DNA from: CAYNEL01 sp964396225
Lineage (GTDB): Bacteria; Patescibacteriota; Minisyncoccia; Moranbacterales; UBA1568
Direction: 5' to 3'
Assembly: GCA_964396225.1 (NCBI GenBank)
Contig: CAYNEL010000003.1
Location: 1-48,709, forward strand
DNA length: 48,709 bases
The notes under the pieces were generated by a model, which worked only from the letters and a program-made list of their open reading frames with translations, did no database searches and was not told the DNA's origin. Each line of letters begins with the position of its first letter. Position 1 is the first letter of the stretch. Both the position numbers and the translations under genes were made by a program. This document shows positions 7,551 through 14,999 of the stretch, piece by piece.

Positions 7551-8067
7551 ATCAAGTTCGATCTTTGACAACTCGCGTGGGTGTTCTCGAGGGGGATTTT
7601 TGTTTTCCGGGAGGGAAACGCCCCCTTCAGTACAAAAGAGAGAACGGTAGAGAGGTTCCAGCTACAATATCCCCCTATTTGTGGCTGGAACTTCTCTACT
7701 GTTCAAGTGTTCAACCAACGTGTTGGACCGCTGATGTCCTTGGCAGCATCAGACCCTAAAAGAAAAACAAAAAACCTCTTTTGTAAAATAAAAACAAACA
7801 AAAAAGGACAGTACCTTATAAATTCAAAGGCTTTACGCCAGAGAATGGTAGAGAATGGAGTTCACGCCAAAGAACACCCACAATAATGCGTACAAAACAC
7901 AGGTAATTGCATAACTATCGATGCCTTCTCACCCGGGGCTACATAGTTTCAACACCTGTTGGCGCATTGCGCTGGGCGTTCAGCCAATATTATTTATAAT
8001 TTGGGCCTCGGACGCCCAGCCACCAACATTTTCCCGATACCCCATAGAAGCCGTAAGGCTCTTTTTT
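7551..8067 (+). ncRNA. Candidate structured noncoding RNA A (unknown family)
   Basis: A 517-base stretch starts at a strong promoter and ends at intrinsic terminators. Visible hairpins, in order: (1) 7589-7628, with inner stem GTTTTCC/GGGAAAC closed by a GGGA (GNRA) tetraloop; (2) 7642-7704, a 26-bp uninterrupted stem with three G-U pairs and an 11-nt loop; (3) 7709-7728; (4) CTGATG/CATCAG, 7731-7752; (5) 7957-8028, with TGTTGG/CCAACA outside GCTGGGCGT/ACGCCCAGC and an AT-rich tip. Between (4) and (5) lies an A-rich, little-structured stretch. Bases 7847-7855 can also pair with the 3' arm of hairpin 2, so alternative folds are possible. I found no RNase P, SRP or tRNA-like (T-loop/CCA) signature. 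A very divergent housekeeping RNA cannot be excluded. Confidence 0.6.
8047..8067 (+). terminator. Terminator 1 after ncRNA A
   Basis: AGCC-GTAA-GGCT (8049-8060), a short stem with a GNRA-type GTAA loop, is followed by C and six T. The stem is short, but the T-run is good. Confidence 0.65.
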
Positions 8068-8074
8068 AATTCCC

Positions 8075-8098
8075 AAAAGGCTTTTGCAAGCCTTTTTC
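8075..8098 (+). terminator. Terminator 2 after ncRNA A
   Basis: AAAAGGCTT (8075-8083) pairs with AAGCCTTTT (8088-8096) around TTGC and is followed by T and C. It is placed in tandem with the previous terminator, just before yraN. Confidence 0.75.
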
Positions 8099-8122
8099 TT
8101 GACGAAAACGCCCATCCGGACC

Positions 8123-8548
8123 ATGCTTTCCCATATGAGACTCCGGAGCACCATTACGGGACTTTTCGGCAAAAAAACCCAGCCCCTGGGAGCGGCGGGG
8201 GAGCGTTTGGGAGCGGCCTATCTCAAGGCCCAGGGGTACCGCGTCTTGGCGGCCAATTACAAGAATCCGGCCGGTCGGGCCCTGGGCGAACTCGACATCG
8301 TGGCTCGGGAAGGGGAAGAGATCGTCTTCGTCGAGGTCAAGACCCGGACCGGGTCCGGCTATGGGGACATCCTGCCGGAAACGGCCATTTCCAAGGAGAA
8401 GCTCCGCCGCCTCTCCCGGATCGCTGCCCACTACCTTTCATCCCACGGCCTGGAGGGAGCCCATTACCGCTTCGACGCCCTAGCTATTACCTTCGGCCCG
8501 GAGGGAAAAGAGCCGGACATCCGCCACTTGAAGCATATTTTTCTCTAA
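8123..8548 (+). CDS. yraN: YraN/UPF0102 family protein (endonuclease-like)
   Basis: YraN proteins have a restriction-endonuclease-like fold and are widely conserved. The exact role is unclear, with links to DNA uptake and recombination. The 141-residue product shows the family pattern: GAAGERLGAAYLKAQGYRVL near the N-terminus, then LGELDIVARE and EIVFVEVKTR. The last two supply the acidic and Lys residues of a PD-(D/E)xK-type site. ATG 8123 is preferred. A second ATG at 8135 is possible, and an in-frame TTG at 8084 lies inside a terminator. The gene is followed by the promoter of a DksA-like gene, with lspA and comM downstream. comM and yraN are often neighbours in bacteria. Confidence 0.88.
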   Translation: MLSHMRLRSTITGLFGKKTQPLGAAGERLGAAYLKAQGYRVLAANYKNPAGRALGELDIVAREGEEIVFVEVKTRTGSGYGDILPETAISKEKLRRLSRIAAHYLSSHGLEGAHYRFDALAITFGPEGKEPDIRHLKHIFL

Positions 8549-8561
8549 TTGCGCCGGTTTC

Positions 8562-8591
8562 TGGACAAGAACGCTCCGGCTCCGCTATACT
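8562..8591 (+). promoter_or_regulatory. Promoter of the dksA-like/lspA/comM unit
   Basis: TGGACA (8562-8567), an 18-bp spacer and TATACT (8586-8591), 23 nt before the ATG at 8615. Confidence 0.65.
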
Positions 8592-8614
8592 GCCTAAGCA
8601 AACGACACTTTCTT

Positions 8615-8968
8615 ATGGCCCTCGACACCACCACCCTCCAGGAACTCAAGACCAAGCTCCTTGAAGAACAGTCCCGCCTCAAGGAAGAACTGTCCCGTTT
8701 CGCCAAGCCGGTCGGACAGGACAACTACGAGACCACTTACCAGGATATGGGCACCGATCGGGATGACAACGCCACCGAAGTCGAGGAATACAGCGACAAT
8801 GTGGCCCTGGAAGGAGCGCTCGAACACCAGCTGAAAGAAGTAGAAGCGGCCCTGGACCGCATGGAACAAGGCACATACGGAATCTGTGAGGCGACCGGCC
8901 AGGCCATCCCTGTGGAACGCTTGCGCGTCTACCCGGCCGCCCGTACCGTGGCCAATGTTGCCCAATAA
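8615..8968 (+). CDS. DksA/TraR-like protein with degraded zinc finger
   Basis: DksA/TraR proteins bind the RNA polymerase secondary channel and modulate initiation. This 117-residue protein has the expected coiled coil (about residues 5-80, with acidic TDRDDNATEVEEY in the middle) and the C-terminal signature YGICEATGQAIPVERLRVYP. In classical members the finger has CxxC...CxxC. Here only the first Cys remains: CEAT replaces CxxC and TVAN replaces the second pair, so zinc binding is unlikely. Cys-poor DksA variants are known in other bacteria. ATG 8615 (cttATG) is clear. The last bases overlap the lspA start, so the two are translationally coupled. Confidence 0.85.
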   Translation: MALDTTTLQELKTKLLEEQSRLKEELSRFAKPVGQDNYETTYQDMGTDRDDNATEVEEYSDNVALEGALEHQLKEVEAALDRMEQGTYGICEATGQAIPVERLRVYPAARTVANVAQ

Positions 8969-9404
8969 CCCCAACCCATCCCGACTCCGGTTCGTTTTCT
9001 GGCTCGCTCTGGCGGCCATTTTTTGTTTGGCAGACCAATGGGTCAAAGCCTCCGCCGCTTCCCGGACAGGCATAACCGTCTGCAACGAAGGAGTGGCTTT
9101 GGGGTGGGGCGCTCCCGCCTGGCTCATCGTCGTTTCAAGCGGGCTTTTCCTCGGTTGGCTCCTCTGGTGGCTTCGGAAAACCACCAGGGAGAGGTGGGCG
9201 CCGCTCGCGGCGGCGCTCCTCCTCGGCGGGGGAGCGGCCAACTTGCTCGACCGTCTCCGCTTCGACTGCGTCCGGGATGCCTTCCAGCTCCCTTTTACCC
9301 CGCTGGCTAACAATCTGGCCGACTACTTGATTTTCATAGGCGCCTGTGCATTAATACTGCGATACGCTTTCGCGGCCAAGACGGAGGGCGCGCCTGAGGC
9401 GTAG
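8955..9404 (+). CDS. lspA: Lipoprotein signal peptidase (signal peptidase II)
   Basis: LspA is the membrane aspartyl protease that removes lipoprotein signal peptides. From ATG 8955 the protein has 149 residues, slightly short for the family. Four hydrophobic helices are visible, beginning with FVFWLALAAIFCLADQW. Family motifs are NEGVALGW, then GGGAANLLDRL with the first catalytic Asp, and NNLADYLIFIG with the second. The start overlaps the end of the dksA-like gene by 14 bp; a longer in-frame extension is rejected because it lies wholly inside that gene. The presence of lspA implies a lipoprotein pathway. The next gene, comM, begins 25 bp downstream. Confidence 0.88.
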   Translation: MLPNNPNPSRLRFVFWLALAAIFCLADQWVKASAASRTGITVCNEGVALGWGAPAWLIVVSSGLFLGWLLWWLRKTTRERWAPLAAALLLGGGAANLLDRLRFDCVRDAFQLPFTPLANNLADYLIFIGACALILRYAFAAKTEGAPEA

Positions 9405-9429
9405 ATCGGTCCTGATCTCCCTCACGCCT

Positions 9430-10956
9430 GTGCCCGCCAAAATCTTTTCCGCCGCCACCGTCGGCCTCGAAGGCCAGCTGGTAGAAGTCGAGGTAGACGT
9501 CCTCTCAGCCGGTCTCCACGCCTTCACCCTCGTCGGCCTGCCAGACGCCGCGGTCAAGGAAGCCCGCGACCGCGTCAGTTCGGCCCTCAAGAATTCCGGC
9601 TTCAAGCCACCGCACCAGTGCGGCCGCATCACCGTCAACCTGGCCCCGGCCGACCTGCCGAAGAACGGGCCTATCTACGACCTTCCGGTGGCCCTGGGGT
9701 TCCTCCTGGCCACGGGCCAGCTCCGTTTCGACATTCGGGACAAACTGTTTGCCGGCGAACTCTCGCTCGACGGTACCGTCCGGCCGGTCAGCGGCATCCT
9801 GCCGGTAGCCATCTTCGCCAAAGACGCCGGTTTCGCCGAAATCTACGTCCCGGCCGATAACGCCCGCGAAGCCGCGCTAGTCGCGGGCCTGGCCGTGTAC
9901 CCGGTCCGCGACCTTCCCTCCCTGGTCGAACACCTCTTTGGACGCGCCCCAATCGCCCCGTTCGTACCGGACGCCGATCCGCGGCAAACCGAAGTGCCAG
10001 CTTCCCACAACGATCTCTCTGACGTGCGGGGACAGGAATACGGCAAGCGCGCCCTGGAGATCGCCGCAGCCGGCGGCCACAACCTCCTACTCTCAGGACC
10101 GCCCGGAAGCGGTAAGACCCTCCTCGCCCAAACCATCCCCTCCATCCTTCCACCCCTTTCCTTCGAGGAAAGCCTGGAAATCACCCGCATCTTCTCGGTG
10201 GCCGGCAAACTGCGACGCGGAGAGGCCTTGATGAGCCAAAGGCCTTTCCGTGCGCCGCATCACAGCGCCTCAGCCGTCTCGCTCATCGGAGGCGGCTCTT
10301 CGCCGAAACCGGGGGAAATCAGCCTGGCCCACCGCGGCGTCCTCTTTCTCGACGAGTTCGCCGAGTTTCCGCGTGGTGTGGTGGAACACCTCCGCCAGCC
10401 GCTTGAGGACGGCTCAGTGACGGTGGCCCGGGCTAAAGGCACGCTCACCTTTCCGGCCCGCTTCATCCTCGTCGCCGCCATGAACCCGTGTCCTTGCGGC
10501 AACGGGAGCGATCCGGAACGCCTATGCTCCTGTAATCCCGCCCAGATCATTCGTTACAAACAGAAGATCTCCGGCCCCATCCTCGACCGGATCGACCTCC
10601 ATGTCGAAGTGCCCCGCCAGAAAGTGGATAAGCTCGAGGCTCCACGCTCAGGCGAGACCAGTGAGACAGTGCGCGCCCGGGTGGAGGCTGCGAGAACCCT
10701 CCAGCGCGAGCGCTTCCGGGACGCAGGCATCCTCACCAACGCCGAAATGAGCGTCCGCCACATCGAGGAACACGCCCGACTCGATGACGCCTGTCGGACA
10801 CTCCTCCGCGATGCCGTCTCCCGGCTCAAACTCTCCGCCCGAAGCTACCACCGGCTCATCAAGGTGGCCCGCACCATCGCTGACCTCTCCGGAGCGGCCG
10901 CCATCACGCCCGCCCACGTCGCCGAGGCCGTCCAATACCGCCTCCGGACCGAATAA
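9430..10956 (+). CDS. comM: YifB/ComM family magnesium-chelatase-like AAA+ ATPase
   Basis: ComM is a hexameric helicase that promotes branch migration during natural transformation. The 508-residue protein has normal length and layout: an N-terminal Lon-protease-like (S5-fold) domain (about 1-170, starting ATVGLEGQLVEVEVDVLSAG), an AAA+ domain with Walker A GPPGSGKTLL near residue 223 and Walker B FLDEFAEF, a Cys-rich MNPCPCGNGSDPERLCSC insertion, and a C-terminal helical domain with SARSYHRLIKVARTIADL. The start is GTG 9430 (cctGTG); no better ATG fits. Together with yraN and the type IV pilus-type ATPase at the end of the window it hints at DNA uptake, as inferred for many CPR bacteria. Confidence 0.93.
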   Translation: MPAKIFSAATVGLEGQLVEVEVDVLSAGLHAFTLVGLPDAAVKEARDRVSSALKNSGFKPPHQCGRITVNLAPADLPKNGPIYDLPVALGFLLATGQLRFDIRDKLFAGELSLDGTVRPVSGILPVAIFAKDAGFAEIYVPADNAREAALVAGLAVYPVRDLPSLVEHLFGRAPIAPFVPDADPRQTEVPASHNDLSDVRGQEYGKRALEIAAAGGHNLLLSGPPGSGKTLLAQTIPSILPPLSFEESLEITRIFSVAGKLRRGEALMSQRPFRAPHHSASAVSLIGGGSSPKPGEISLAHRGVLFLDEFAEFPRGVVEHLRQPLEDGSVTVARAKGTLTFPARFILVAAMNPCPCGNGSDPERLCSCNPAQIIRYKQKISGPILDRIDLHVEVPRQKVDKLEAPRSGETSETVRARVEAARTLQRERFRDAGILTNAEMSVRHIEEHARLDDACRTLLRDAVSRLKLSARSYHRLIKVARTIADLSGAAAITPAHVAEAVQYRLRTE

Positions 10957-10986
10957 TCCTTCCGTGAAAGCGCCCCCGAAAAGCGA

Positions 10987-10992
10987 TATAAT
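10987..10992 (+). promoter_or_regulatory. TATAAT box predicting a leaderless mRNA
   Basis: The -10 box ends 6 nt before the ATG at 10999. A start point at the usual +7 distance falls on the A of the start codon. No good -35 is visible. Confidence 0.65.
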
Positions 10993-10998
10993 GGGGTA

Positions 10999-11940
10999 AT
11001 GCTCCGCCTCCTCTTCCTCATCTTCGGTCTCGGCGGCCTCCTCTACGGAGGCTGGCAGATGGCGGCCGCCGACGCAGACTCGGCCGATTTCCGGACGCTG
11101 AAAACCGGCCTCACTGTCGAGGATGAGGGGCTTCTTTGGGACCGCATCGAGAGCGACGCCGAGACGGTCTCGGCCTTCCTCGCCGAACGCGGCCTCACCG
11201 TCGGCCAGGACGATGTCGTCTCGCCCGCTCCCGACGCCCGGCTCCGGCCCGGCGACCATATCGTCATCCGGCGGGCCAAATCCGTCACACTCGAGGCGGA
11301 CGGCCGGACACTCTCCGTCCGGACTACCGCCCGCGACGCCGCGGTCCTCCTCGCGGAACAAGGGATTCCGGTCCGAGAAGACGACTTCCTCCTCCCGGCT
11401 GGTGATCCGGTGCTCCGGGAGGGTGCCACCCTCACCCTGGTCCGCGTCGTGATCAGCGAGGAGACCGTCAACAAGCCGATCGATTTCAAAACCGTCACCA
11501 AGGAAGACGAGGGGATGAGCTGGCGCAAGAAGGTCGTCACCCAGAAGGGGGAAAAAGGGATCCGCCGCCTCACCTACAAAGTGGTCCGTCACGACGACGA
11601 GGAAGTCTCGCGCAAGCTCCTCAAAAGCGAGGTGGCCAAAGAGCCGGTCGAGGAAATCGTCACCCAGGGCACCTACGTCAAAACGGGAAAATCACACGCC
11701 GGACAGGCCTCATGGTACGCTTGGACCGGGACGATGGCCGCCGCCAATCCGTGGCTGCCCAAGGGGAGCTATGTCCGCGTCACCAACAAGGCCAACGGCA
11801 AAAGCGTCATCGTGGTCATCAACGACCGCGGCCCGTTCGTGCCAGGACGTATCATCGATCTCGACAAGGTGGCTTTCGAAAAAATCGCCTCCCTCGGTGC
11901 GGGCGTCATCGACATCAAGATGGAGGAGATCGTGAACTGA
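10999..11940 (+). CDS. DUF348/G5/RlpA-like (double-psi beta-barrel) cell-wall protein
   Basis: This 313-residue protein resembles the YabE/Rpf group of wall-acting proteins. It has an N-terminal membrane anchor or signal (LRLLFLIFGLGGLLYGGW, 2-19), two DUF348 repeats (about 40-93 and 94-150), a G5-type region (about 151-225) and a C-terminal RlpA-like double-psi beta-barrel (about 230-313) with GQASWYAWTGTMAAANP and VVINDRGPFVPGRIIDLD. Such barrels occur in lytic transglycosylases (RlpA, MltA, EXLX), so peptidoglycan cleavage outside the membrane is likely. The Asp in INDRGPF and the SKVAF-like IDLDKVAF match the family. The mRNA is probably leaderless. rsmA follows after 4 bp, an unusual operon partner. 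Confidence 0.85.
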   Translation: MLRLLFLIFGLGGLLYGGWQMAAADADSADFRTLKTGLTVEDEGLLWDRIESDAETVSAFLAERGLTVGQDDVVSPAPDARLRPGDHIVIRRAKSVTLEADGRTLSVRTTARDAAVLLAEQGIPVREDDFLLPAGDPVLREGATLTLVRVVISEETVNKPIDFKTVTKEDEGMSWRKKVVTQKGEKGIRRLTYKVVRHDDEEVSRKLLKSEVAKEPVEEIVTQGTYVKTGKSHAGQASWYAWTGTMAAANPWLPKGSYVRVTNKANGKSVIVVINDRGPFVPGRIIDLDKVAFEKIASLGAGVIDIKMEEIVN

Positions 11941-11944
11941 ACCT

Positions 11945-12724
11945 ATGCATGCCAAAAAATCGCTCGGCCAGAATTTCCTCCGTGACCCGGGTGTCCTCGC
12001 GCGCATCGTGGAGGCCGCCGCCCCCGGTCCGGACGACACCGTGCTCGAGATCGGGCCCGGCGAGGGCGTCCTGACCGCGGCCCTCGCCGCGCGCGTCCGG
12101 CGGGTGATCGCTGTCGAGCTCGATCACGATCTCGTCCCGCGCCTTCTCAAAACGTTTCCGCTTTCCTCCAACGTCTCGATCGTCGAAGGCGATATTTTGA
12201 AAACCGACCTGTCCAAACTGGTAGCCGAAAGTCCGTACAAGACGGTGGCCAACATCCCGTACTACGTGACGGCTCCCATCATCCAGTTCCTCCTCGAGCA
12301 GCCGCGCCAAGCACGCACCATCGTCCTCATGGTCCAAAAGGAAGTGGGGGAGCGCCTTACGGCCAAGCCCGGGGACCTGAGCATCCTCGGAGTGGCCGCG
12401 CAATATTACGCGGACGCCTCGTATCTTTTTACCGTCCCGAGAGCCGCTTTCGAGCCACAGCCGGGCGTGGATTCATGTGTCGTGAAATTGGAACCGAAAC
12501 GGCCCTTTGACAGGGACGCGGACAAGCCCTTCTTCCGTCTCGTCAAGGCCGGATTCGCCCAAAAGCGCAAGACGCTGGCCAACAACTTGGCCAACGTCCT
12601 CTCCATGCCGCGCCAGGATATCGAGTCCTCCCTGGTGGACGCCGGCCTCCGTCCCGACACCCGCGCCCAAGCCCTGTCCGTCGAGGACTGGCTGCGCCTC
12701 GCCGCCAAGCTGCCCCACCCGTGA
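11945..12724 (+). CDS. rsmA: 16S rRNA dimethyladenosine transferase (KsgA)
   Basis: RsmA/KsgA dimethylates two adjacent adenosines in helix 45 of 16S rRNA late in 30S assembly. The 259-residue protein begins with the family signature KKSLGQNFLRD. The SAM-binding motif is EIGPGEGVLT (about 36-45), the acidic motif VELDHDL (about 59-65), and the catalytic motif NIPYYVTAPI (about 101-110). The C-terminal small domain ends with RAQALSVEDWLRLA. Length is slightly below the usual 270. ATG 11945 (cctATG) lies 4 bp after the preceding stop, so the two genes form one unit. A separate -10 box for the helicase gene follows. Confidence 0.96.
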   Translation: MHAKKSLGQNFLRDPGVLARIVEAAAPGPDDTVLEIGPGEGVLTAALAARVRRVIAVELDHDLVPRLLKTFPLSSNVSIVEGDILKTDLSKLVAESPYKTVANIPYYVTAPIIQFLLEQPRQARTIVLMVQKEVGERLTAKPGDLSILGVAAQYYADASYLFTVPRAAFEPQPGVDSCVVKLEPKRPFDRDADKPFFRLVKAGFAQKRKTLANNLANVLSMPRQDIESSLVDAGLRPDTRAQALSVEDWLRLAAKLPHP

Positions 12725-12740
12725 ACCAACGTCCGTCCCG

Positions 12741-12749
12741 TGCTAGAAT
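12741..12749 (+). promoter_or_regulatory. Extended -10 promoter of the UvrD/PcrA gene
   Basis: TGC-TAGAAT lies 9 nt before ATG 12759, predicting a leader of only a few nucleotides. GTGAAC at 12721 is a weak -35. Confidence 0.55.
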
Positions 12750-12758
12750 GGCGGGACT

Positions 12759-14978
12759 ATGCCCCACGCCAAGAAACCATCGTCCTCCGACCATCCGCTC
12801 AAGCAGGGGCTCAATCCCGAGCAGGTCCGGGCCGTCGAGGCCACCGAGGGACCGGTTCTCATCCTGGCCGGCGCCGGCTCCGGCAAGACCAAGACACTCA
12901 CTCACCGCATCGCCTACCTCATGCACGACCGCGGCGTGGCCGCGGGCCGGATCCTGGCCGTCACCTTCACCAACAAGGCCGCCCAGGAGATGCGCGAACG
13001 CCTAGCGAAGCTGCTCCGTCTGCCCAAAAACGCGGCGGCCGGACCGGGCTGGACGCTCGGCCACGGGCAGATGCCGCAGATCGGCACCTTCCACTCGACC
13101 GCGGTCAGGCTGCTGCGCCGCGAGGGCGAGCAGGTTGGGCTCAAGCGGGACTTCACCATCCTAGATGCCGGGGACCAACTCGCCCTCATGAAACGCGTAG
13201 CCAAGGAGCTTCGTCTACCGCCCGACCAGATCAATCCGAACGCCCTCCTCCACGCCGTCTCGCGGGCCAAGAACCAACTCATCGGACCGGAAACGTTCGC
13301 CACCCGGGTGGACAGTTATTTCGAGGAGAAGGTGGCGGAGGCCTACCGCCACTACCAGCACCAACTGAAAGCCAAGAACGCCCTCGACTTCGACGACCTC
13401 ATCGGGGAGACGGTGCGGCTCTTCCGCGAACGCCCCGAGGTCCTAGCCCGTTACCAGGACCTCTTCCGCTACCTCCACGTGGACGAATACCAGGACACCA
13501 ACCACGCTCAGTATCAACTCATCACCCTCCTCGCCGGAGCACACCGCAACCTTTTCGTCATCGGGGACGACTACCAGTCCATCTACGGCTGGCGCCAGGC
13601 GGACATCCGGAACATCCTCTCTTTCGAAAAGGATTATCCCGAGGCGACTGTCATCAAGCTCGAACAAAACTACCGTTCCACCGGCACCATTCTCGAGGCC
13701 GCCAACGAGGTGATTCGGCACAACCGCGACCAACGGGAAAAGAAGCTGTGGACCGCCGCCCTTGACGGCGAGCCCATCCGGGCGGTGACGGTCGAAGACG
13801 AAAAAGCCGAGGCGGAATTCGTGGCCGGCGAGATCGGACGCCTCCGCGAGAGCGGTTCGGCTTTCGGCGACTGTGCCGTGCTCTACCGCACCAACGGCCA
13901 GTCTCGCGCCCTGGAAGAAGCCTTCCTCCGCCGCTCCCTCCCGTACCGCATCGTGGGCGGAGTGAGGTTTTATGAGCGCAAGGAGATCAAAGACGCCCTC
14001 GCCTACCTCCGCCTCGTTTGGAACCATCGCGACGTCCTGGCTCTCGAGCGTGTCATCAACGAGCCGCGCCGCGGTATCGGCGAGAAGACGCTCGGGCAGT
14101 GGCTCGCCGACGCGGCCGGCGACGGGACCGACCCGATCTCGTTCGGCTCGGAAGCCTCCCGCCTCTCGGCCTTCCAGCCGAAGAAGGCCACGGCCATCGC
14201 GGATTTCTGCCGCACCGTCCTGAAGCAACGCGAGGACCTCTCGACCACCGAATCGCTGGCCGCTTTCATCCAGGGCACCCTGAAGTCGGTAGGATACTGG
14301 AAAAGCCTCGACGACGGCACCGAAGAAGGGGAGGTCCGGCTGGAAAACGTCCAGGAGCTCCTGTCCGTGGCCAAAAAATTCACTGGTCTCCGGGCCGAGG
14401 AAGCTCTGCCGCTCTTTCTCGAGGAGGTGGCCTTGGCCAGCGACACGGACCAGATCGACCAGCGGCAGGATGCCGTGCACCTGATGACCCTCCACAGCGC
14501 CAAGGGCCTCGAGTTCCCGACTGTCTTCATGGTAGGCCTCGAGGAAGGCATCTTCCCGCATTCCCGGAGCGCTTTCTCGTCCGCCGAACTCGAAGAGGAA
14601 CGCCGGCTGATGTACGTCGGCCTGACCCGGGCCAAGGAGCGACTCTACCTCGTCTCCGCCGACTTGCGCACCATCTTCGGCGCCACCCAGGTCAATCCCC
14701 CTTCGCGTTTCCTAGGGGAGATCCCGGACCATCTCGTAGAGCGCAAAGAAGCACCACGCCGCAATTTCTTCGGGATGAGCGGTTACCGTGCGCCGACCAA
14801 AGAAAAGAAGAAACTGGCCGACGCCGAGCACTTCCGTCCCGGGGACAGCGTCAGCCATCCGACGTTCGGGGACGGGGTGATCGTCAGCCTGGAGGACGGC
14901 GTGGCCAACGTCGCTTTCCGCAAGAAGGGTCTGAAGAGGCTAGCCCTCGACCTCGCTCCCTTGACCAAGAAAAAATGA
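12759..14978 (+). CDS. pcrA: UvrD/PcrA-type superfamily 1A DNA helicase
   Basis: This 3'-5' DNA helicase acts in repair and in clearing replication obstacles. The 739-residue protein carries the SF1 motifs: LNPEQVRAVE (Q motif, about 20), GAGSGKTKTL (Walker A, about 37-46), AVTFTNKAAQEM (Ia), VDEYQDTNHAQ (II, about 240), IGDDYQSIYGWRQAD (III), LEQNYRST (IV), VHLMTLHSAKGLEFPTVFM (V), and YVGLTRAKERLYL (VI, near 620). The C-terminal 60 residues (PGDSVSHPTFGDGVIVSLEDG) form the Tudor-like domain that contacts RNA polymerase in PcrA/UvrD. ATG 12759 fits the family N-terminus. The stop codon lies inside a terminator shared with the convergent recombinase gene. Confidence 0.95.
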   Translation: MPHAKKPSSSDHPLKQGLNPEQVRAVEATEGPVLILAGAGSGKTKTLTHRIAYLMHDRGVAAGRILAVTFTNKAAQEMRERLAKLLRLPKNAAAGPGWTLGHGQMPQIGTFHSTAVRLLRREGEQVGLKRDFTILDAGDQLALMKRVAKELRLPPDQINPNALLHAVSRAKNQLIGPETFATRVDSYFEEKVAEAYRHYQHQLKAKNALDFDDLIGETVRLFRERPEVLARYQDLFRYLHVDEYQDTNHAQYQLITLLAGAHRNLFVIGDDYQSIYGWRQADIRNILSFEKDYPEATVIKLEQNYRSTGTILEAANEVIRHNRDQREKKLWTAALDGEPIRAVTVEDEKAEAEFVAGEIGRLRESGSAFGDCAVLYRTNGQSRALEEAFLRRSLPYRIVGGVRFYERKEIKDALAYLRLVWNHRDVLALERVINEPRRGIGEKTLGQWLADAAGDGTDPISFGSEASRLSAFQPKKATAIADFCRTVLKQREDLSTTESLAAFIQGTLKSVGYWKSLDDGTEEGEVRLENVQELLSVAKKFTGLRAEEALPLFLEEVALASDTDQIDQRQDAVHLMTLHSAKGLEFPTVFMVGLEEGIFPHSRSAFSSAELEEERRLMYVGLTRAKERLYLVSADLRTIFGATQVNPPSRFLGEIPDHLVERKEAPRRNFFGMSGYRAPTKEKKKLADAEHFRPGDSVSHPTFGDGVIVSLEDGVANVAFRKKGLKRLALDLAPLTKKK

Positions 14979-14999
14979 CCCGGCCCCGGGTCATTTTTT
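14971..14999. terminator. Bidirectional terminator shared by convergent pcrA and xer genes
   Basis: A symmetric hairpin (core TGACCCGG / CCGGGTCA) is flanked by an A-run on the left and a T-run on the right, so it works on both strands. The pcrA TGA (14976-14978) and the recombinase TGA (complement of 14991-14993) are both part of the stem. Confidence 0.9.

Noticed and set aside
7581..7886. 101-codon frame in the ncRNA A region
   Set aside because: The start would be GTG. It runs through a 26-bp hairpin and an A-rich stretch, and the product shows no protein-like pattern.
7551..8067. tmRNA or RNase P RNA identity for ncRNA A
   Set aside because: No tRNA-like acceptor/T-arm with CCA, no Ala-Ala tag end, and no conserved GAGGAAAGTCC block. 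Left as unknown.
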